Positions 5,409 through 8,244 of a stretch of DNA of 8,244 nt are shown in pieces. The notes under the pieces were generated by a model that ran no database searches, had not been told where the DNA came from, and saw only the letters and a program-made list of their open reading frames with translations. The position numbers and the translations under genes are program-made. Positions within the stretch are counted from its first letter, which is position 1. Every line of letters starts with the position of its first letter. The stretch is taken from NCBI GenBank assembly GCA_046154695.1, contig JBJXFI010000060.1, forward strand, positions 1-8,244, written 5' to 3'. This DNA is from DALYLB01 sp046154695 (lineage in GTDB: Bacteria; Acidobacteriota; Blastocatellia; RBC074).

Positions 5409-7865
5409 TTACTCAATTTCGCCCTGCGGCTGTTCGACGAGCGAGGCGCTGGCGACGGTATCGCCGTCGGAGGCATCGATCAGCTTGACGCCCTGGGCGC
5501 TGCGGCCCGTGGCGCGAATCTGCTCGGCTTCGATGCGAATCAACTTGCCCTGCGACGTGATGATGAGGACTTCGCTGTCCTTGCCGACCGGCATGGCGGC
5601 GACGACCTTGCCGTTTCTTTCGGTCGTCTTGATGTTGATGACGCCCTTTCCGCCGCGAGACTGAACGCGATACGCCTTGAGCGCGGTCTGCTTGCCGAAT
5701 CCATTGCTCGTCACGGAGAGCATCTGTTCATCGCCCGTGACGGCGACGACGCTGACGACAAAATCCTTGTCGTGGAGCGTGATTCCGCGGACTCCCCGGG
5801 CCTGCCGGCCCATGTCGCGGACATCGTCCTCTTCGAAGCAGATCGCCATTCCGTCGTTGGTGGCGATGAAGATCTTCTTCCCGCCGTCCGTCAGTTCGAC
5901 CGTGATCAGCTCATCGCCTTCCTCCACGCCCATGGCGATGATGCCGTTGGAACGGATGTTGGCGAATTGCGACAGTTCGGTCTTCTTGATGATCCCCTTG
6001 CGGGTGACCATCACGGCGAAGCTCCCCTCGGCGAAGTCGCGCACGGGGATGACCCCGGCGATCTTCTGGTCGCCCGGCAGATTGATCAGATTGACGATGG
6101 CCTTGCCCTTGCCTGCCGCCATCGCATCGGGAATCTCGTGCACCTTCAGCTTGTAGACCTGCCCCTGGGTCGTGAAGATCATCAGGTAACTGTGGGTCGA
6201 GGCGATGAAGAGATGGGAGACCACGTCCTCGGATCTCGTGCTCATCCCCTTGCGGCCCATTCCGCCCCGGCGCTGGGATTTATAGGTCGTCAGCGGCGTG
6301 CGCTTGACGTACCCCGAGTGGGTCACCGTGATCACGACATCCTCGTCGGCGATCAGATCCTCGAGCGTCAGTTCCACGCCGCTGTCGACGATCTGGGTGC
6401 GACGCTCGTCGGAATAATCCTTCTGCACGGAGCGCAGCTCCTTGATAAGCAGGTTCCGCAGTACCCGCTCGTTGGCGAGAATCTCCTCGAGTTCGGCGAT
6501 CAGTTTGATGACCTCCTCGTACTCGTCGATGATCTTCTGCCGTTCGAGCGCGGCCAGGCGCCGAAGCTGCATATCGAGAATCGCCTGCGACTGAATCTCG
6601 CTGAATTTGAAGCTTGAGACGAGCCCGGCCTTGGCCTCCTCGGTCGATTTCGACGCGCGGATCAGCTTGATGATCTCATCGATGATGTCGATGGCCTTCT
6701 TCAGACCCTCGAGGATGTGCGCGCGCATCCGGGCCTTTTTGAGCTCGTATAACGTGCGGTTTCGCACGACCTCGCGGCGAAACGCGATGAACTCGAGGAG
6801 CGTGTCGGCGAGATTGAGGACCTTCGGCTGGCCGTTGACGATCGAGAGGTTGATCATTCCGAATGACGTCTGCATCTGCGTCATCTTATAGAGCTTGTTC
6901 AGAATGATCTGCGCGATGGCGTCCCGTTTGAGCTCGATGACGATGCGCACCTTCTTGAGCGCGGCCGACTCGCGATCGGTCTCGTCGCGGATCTCTGAGA
7001 TCCCCTCGATCCGTTTCTCATTGACCAGATGGGCGATCTGTTCGATCAATTTCGCCTTGTTGACCTGATAGGGAATCTCGGTGACGACGATCGCGTCGCG
7101 TTCCTGCGCGCCGCGCCCGATCTTGTCGATCGCCGCGCGGGCCCGGACCTGCATCACCCCCCGCCCTGTATCGTAGGCCTGCTTGATTCCCTCCCGGCCA
7201 TAGATGAATCCGCCGGTCGGAAAGTCCGGCCCCTTGATCATCTTGGTCAAATCCGTGATCTTCGCGTTGGGATGCTGGAGCAGATGAATCGTCGCCTCGA
7301 TCAGCTCATTCAGATTGTGGGGCGGAATCTTGGTCGCCATCCCGACCGCGATGCCCTCCGAACCGTTGAGCAGCAGGTTGGGAATGCGTGTGGGCAGAAC
7401 CGTCGGCTCCTGGCGGGAATCATCGTAATTGGGGACGAATTTCACCGTCTCCTTCTCGATATCCGCGAGCATCTCGATCGCGACCCGGGTCAGCCTCGCC
7501 TCGGTGTAGCGGTAGGCCGCGGCATTGTCCCCGTCGAGCGAGCCCCAGTTCCCCTGGCCGTCGATCATCGGATACCGCAGCGAAAAGTCCTGCGCCATCC
7601 GCACCATTGCGTCATACACCGCCGAGTCGCCATGCGGATGGTATCCGCCGAGCACGTCGCCGACCACGTTGGCCGATTTCTTGAAGGGCTTGCCGGGAAC
7701 CAGCCCTTTCTCATTCATCGAGTAAAGAATGCGCCGGTGCACCGGCTTCAACCCATCACGCACATCGGGAAGCGCGCGCCCGATGATCACGGACATGGCG
7801 TAGTCGAGATAACTGCGCCTCATTTCGTCTTCGATGGTTATCGCCTGCTTCTGCTGATTGTCCAT
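5409..7865 (-). CDS. gyrA: DNA gyrase subunit A
   Basis: At 818 residues this is the breakage-reunion subunit of the A2B2 type II topoisomerase that introduces negative supercoils in the cytoplasm. The winged-helix/tower region opens with YAMSVIIGRALPDVRDGLKPV. The catalytic tyrosine is Y120 in AAYRYTEAR. The quinolone pocket GDSAVYD has the sensitive-type Ser81 and Asp85. The coiled-coil dimer gate covers roughly 340-490, and the C-terminal domain is a beta-pinwheel with repeated blades. The GyrA box at 531-537 reads QRRGGMG, Met replacing the usual Lys or Arg at the sixth position; its presence favours GyrA over ParC. The C terminus is short and mildly acidic. Start ATG 7865 has AAGGA 5 nt upstream. 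It leads an apparent operon with the TPR lipoprotein, Sm protein and exported protein; gyrB is not in the window. Confidence 0.98.
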   Translation of the reverse strand: MDNQQKQAITIEDEMRRSYLDYAMSVIIGRALPDVRDGLKPVHRRILYSMNEKGLVPGKPFKKSANVVGDVLGGYHPHGDSAVYDAMVRMAQDFSLRYPMIDGQGNWGSLDGDNAAAYRYTEARLTRVAIEMLADIEKETVKFVPNYDDSRQEPTVLPTRIPNLLLNGSEGIAVGMATKIPPHNLNELIEATIHLLQHPNAKITDLTKMIKGPDFPTGGFIYGREGIKQAYDTGRGVMQVRARAAIDKIGRGAQERDAIVVTEIPYQVNKAKLIEQIAHLVNEKRIEGISEIRDETDRESAALKKVRIVIELKRDAIAQIILNKLYKMTQMQTSFGMINLSIVNGQPKVLNLADTLLEFIAFRREVVRNRTLYELKKARMRAHILEGLKKAIDIIDEIIKLIRASKSTEEAKAGLVSSFKFSEIQSQAILDMQLRRLAALERQKIIDEYEEVIKLIAELEEILANERVLRNLLIKELRSVQKDYSDERRTQIVDSGVELTLEDLIADEDVVITVTHSGYVKRTPLTTYKSQRRGGMGRKGMSTRSEDVVSHLFIASTHSYLMIFTTQGQVYKLKVHEIPDAMAAGKGKAIVNLINLPGDQKIAGVIPVRDFAEGSFAVMVTRKGIIKKTELSQFANIRSNGIIAMGVEEGDELITVELTDGGKKIFIATNDGMAICFEEDDVRDMGRQARGVRGITLHDKDFVVSVVAVTGDEQMLSVTSNGFGKQTALKAYRVQSRGGKGVINIKTTERNGKVVAAMPVGKDSEVLIITSQGKLIRIEAEQIRATGRSAQGVKLIDASDGDTVASASLVEQPQGEIE

Positions 7866-7883
7866 TCCGATCCTTGGCTACTC

Positions 7884-7910
7884 CTTATAAAAAGTGGCAC
7901 AAGCTGTCCA
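7884..7910 (-). promoter_or_regulatory. gyrA: Candidate sigma-70-type promoter of gyrA, overlapping a REP-like palindrome
   Basis: On the minus strand TGGACA (7910-7905, 5 of 6 to TTGACA) is followed after 15 nt by TATAAG (7889-7884, 5 of 6 to TATAAT). Transcription would start about 10-12 nt before the AAGGA ribosome site. The -35 box is the centre of the repeat palindrome 7896-7919. The 15-nt spacer is shorter than the 17-nt optimum, so this is a candidate only. Confidence 0.35.
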
Positions 7911-8037
7911 GCTTGTGCCGCATCCACCAGACACTCCCGGAAAAAGCCGGCCCTCGAACGAGACCACTTCCTGCGCGCGACCCGCAGCACTCTTCACGCG
8001 CACCATCACACGGGGCGCAAGCTGGAGAGCTTGCGCC
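7889..8037. repeat. REP/BIME-like element, locus 2 (inverted palindrome pair)
   Basis: The palindrome at 7896-7919 (arms GGCACAAGCTG and CAGCTTGTGCC around TC) faces its inverted counterpart at 8014-8037 (10-bp arms GGCGCAAGCT and AGCTTGCGCC around GGAG), about 94 bp apart. The arrangement and core match the element at 1774-1938. In the second palindrome the A-T pair of the arm has become G-C on both sides, preserving the stem. The element begins only 24 bp upstream of the gyrA start codon. Confidence 0.82.
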
Positions 8038-8159
8038 ACCATGCTTCTCGGAAAAAGCCGGCCCTCGAACGAGACCACTTCCTGCGCGCGACCCGCAGCA
8101 CTCTTCACGCGCACCCTCACACCGGGCGCAAGCTGGACAGCTTGCGCCACCATGCTTTT
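7938..8159. repeat. 111-bp direct tandem duplication within the REP-like element
   Basis: The segments 7938-8048 and 8049-8159 are direct repeats differing at about four positions, so the core plus its right-hand palindrome (8014-8037 and again 8125-8148) is present twice. Near-identity implies recent duplication by slippage or unequal recombination. Locus 1 has only one copy of this core. Confidence 0.9.
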
Positions 8160-8185
8160 CATTGCTTCAGGGCGTCGTAACACGA
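8158..8185. repeat. Diverged partial copy of the 47-bp repeat
   Basis: TTCATTGCTTCAGGGCGTCG and the next 8 nt match the 47-bp unit at 1672-1768 at 24 of 28 positions. The GTCGC/GCGAC stem is lost here. It directly follows the last REP-like palindrome. From 8186 to 8227 I see nothing recognisable. Confidence 0.6.
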
Positions 8186-8227
8186 GAGGAACGGCCGCTG
8201 GTAAAAAGCCGGGAAGGGAGTCCTCCC

Positions 8228-8244
8228 GCCCGCGTTACGCGGGC
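8228..8244. other. GC-rich hairpin at window edge
   Basis: GCCCGCG (8228-8234) and CGCGGGC (8238-8244) are exact reverse complements around TTA. It may be the stem of a terminator belonging to a gene beyond the window; any T-run would lie outside on the plus side, so this cannot be judged. Confidence 0.4.

Noticed and set aside
7590..7625. Possible quinolone-resistance change in gyrA
   Set aside because: The pocket keeps Ser81 and Asp85 within GDSAVYD, the susceptible-type residues.
5772..8180. Plus-strand open frames opposite gyrA, up to 383 codons (7029-8180)
   Set aside because: They lie antisense to an unmistakable gyrA, and the longest runs on into the non-coding repeats. Composition is shadow-like.
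7878..8183. Minus-strand 101-codon frame across the repeats, with a 68-codon relative at 1731-1937
   Set aside because: The frames match in protein sequence only because the DNA repeat is shared. In the alignable part most differences (about 7 of 11) change the amino acid, and the rest include palindrome covariation, so the frame is not under coding selection.

Overview
The window reads almost entirely on the minus strand of a moderately GC-rich bacterial chromosome. No sequence in it fixes the taxon. The style of the large exported helical protein and of the Sm-domain protein reminds me of Acidobacteriota (Blastocatellia-like), but this is inference only. A 16S or whole-GyrA phylogeny would settle it.

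Layout, in transcription order (right to left). At 7866-8244 lies a gene-free region with palindromic repeats built like REP/BIME elements, one unit of which is tandemly duplicated with a 111-bp period. Next comes an apparent four-gene operon: gyrA (DNA gyrase subunit A, 5409-7865), a TPR lipoprotein (4485-5351), a small Hfq-like Sm protein with a long Gly/Lys-rich N-terminal arm (4033-4458), and a 629-residue exported helical-repeat protein of unknown function (2067-3956). Terminator-like hairpins close it at 1955-2005. The stretch 1672-1923 carries another copy of the REP-like pair and a 47-bp tandem repeat that itself folds. An IS110-family element follows, with its transposase at 209-1462 and a structured leader at 1463-1671 where a bridge RNA would be expected. 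The window ends in the first 27 codons of a probable branched-chain aminotransferase (ilvE), preceded by a perfect 13-bp GC hairpin.

How the parts relate. The gyrA cluster combines DNA supercoiling, a cell-envelope TPR lipoprotein, a putative post-transcriptional regulator and an exported protein. Gaps of 26 to 76 nt suggest co-transcription rather than a shared pathway. The same repeat family, in the same orientation, sits immediately upstream and downstream of the cluster, and the upstream copy may supply the -35 box of the gyrA promoter. The IS110 element abuts the 47-bp repeat array, which fits the known tendency of some IS110 elements to insert at repetitive palindromes.

Most notable signals: A-T to G-C paired substitutions in the REP-like palindromes, the candidate bridge RNA, and the unusual Sm protein in a gyrA operon. 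I see no CRISPR array, tRNA, rRNA or defence system.
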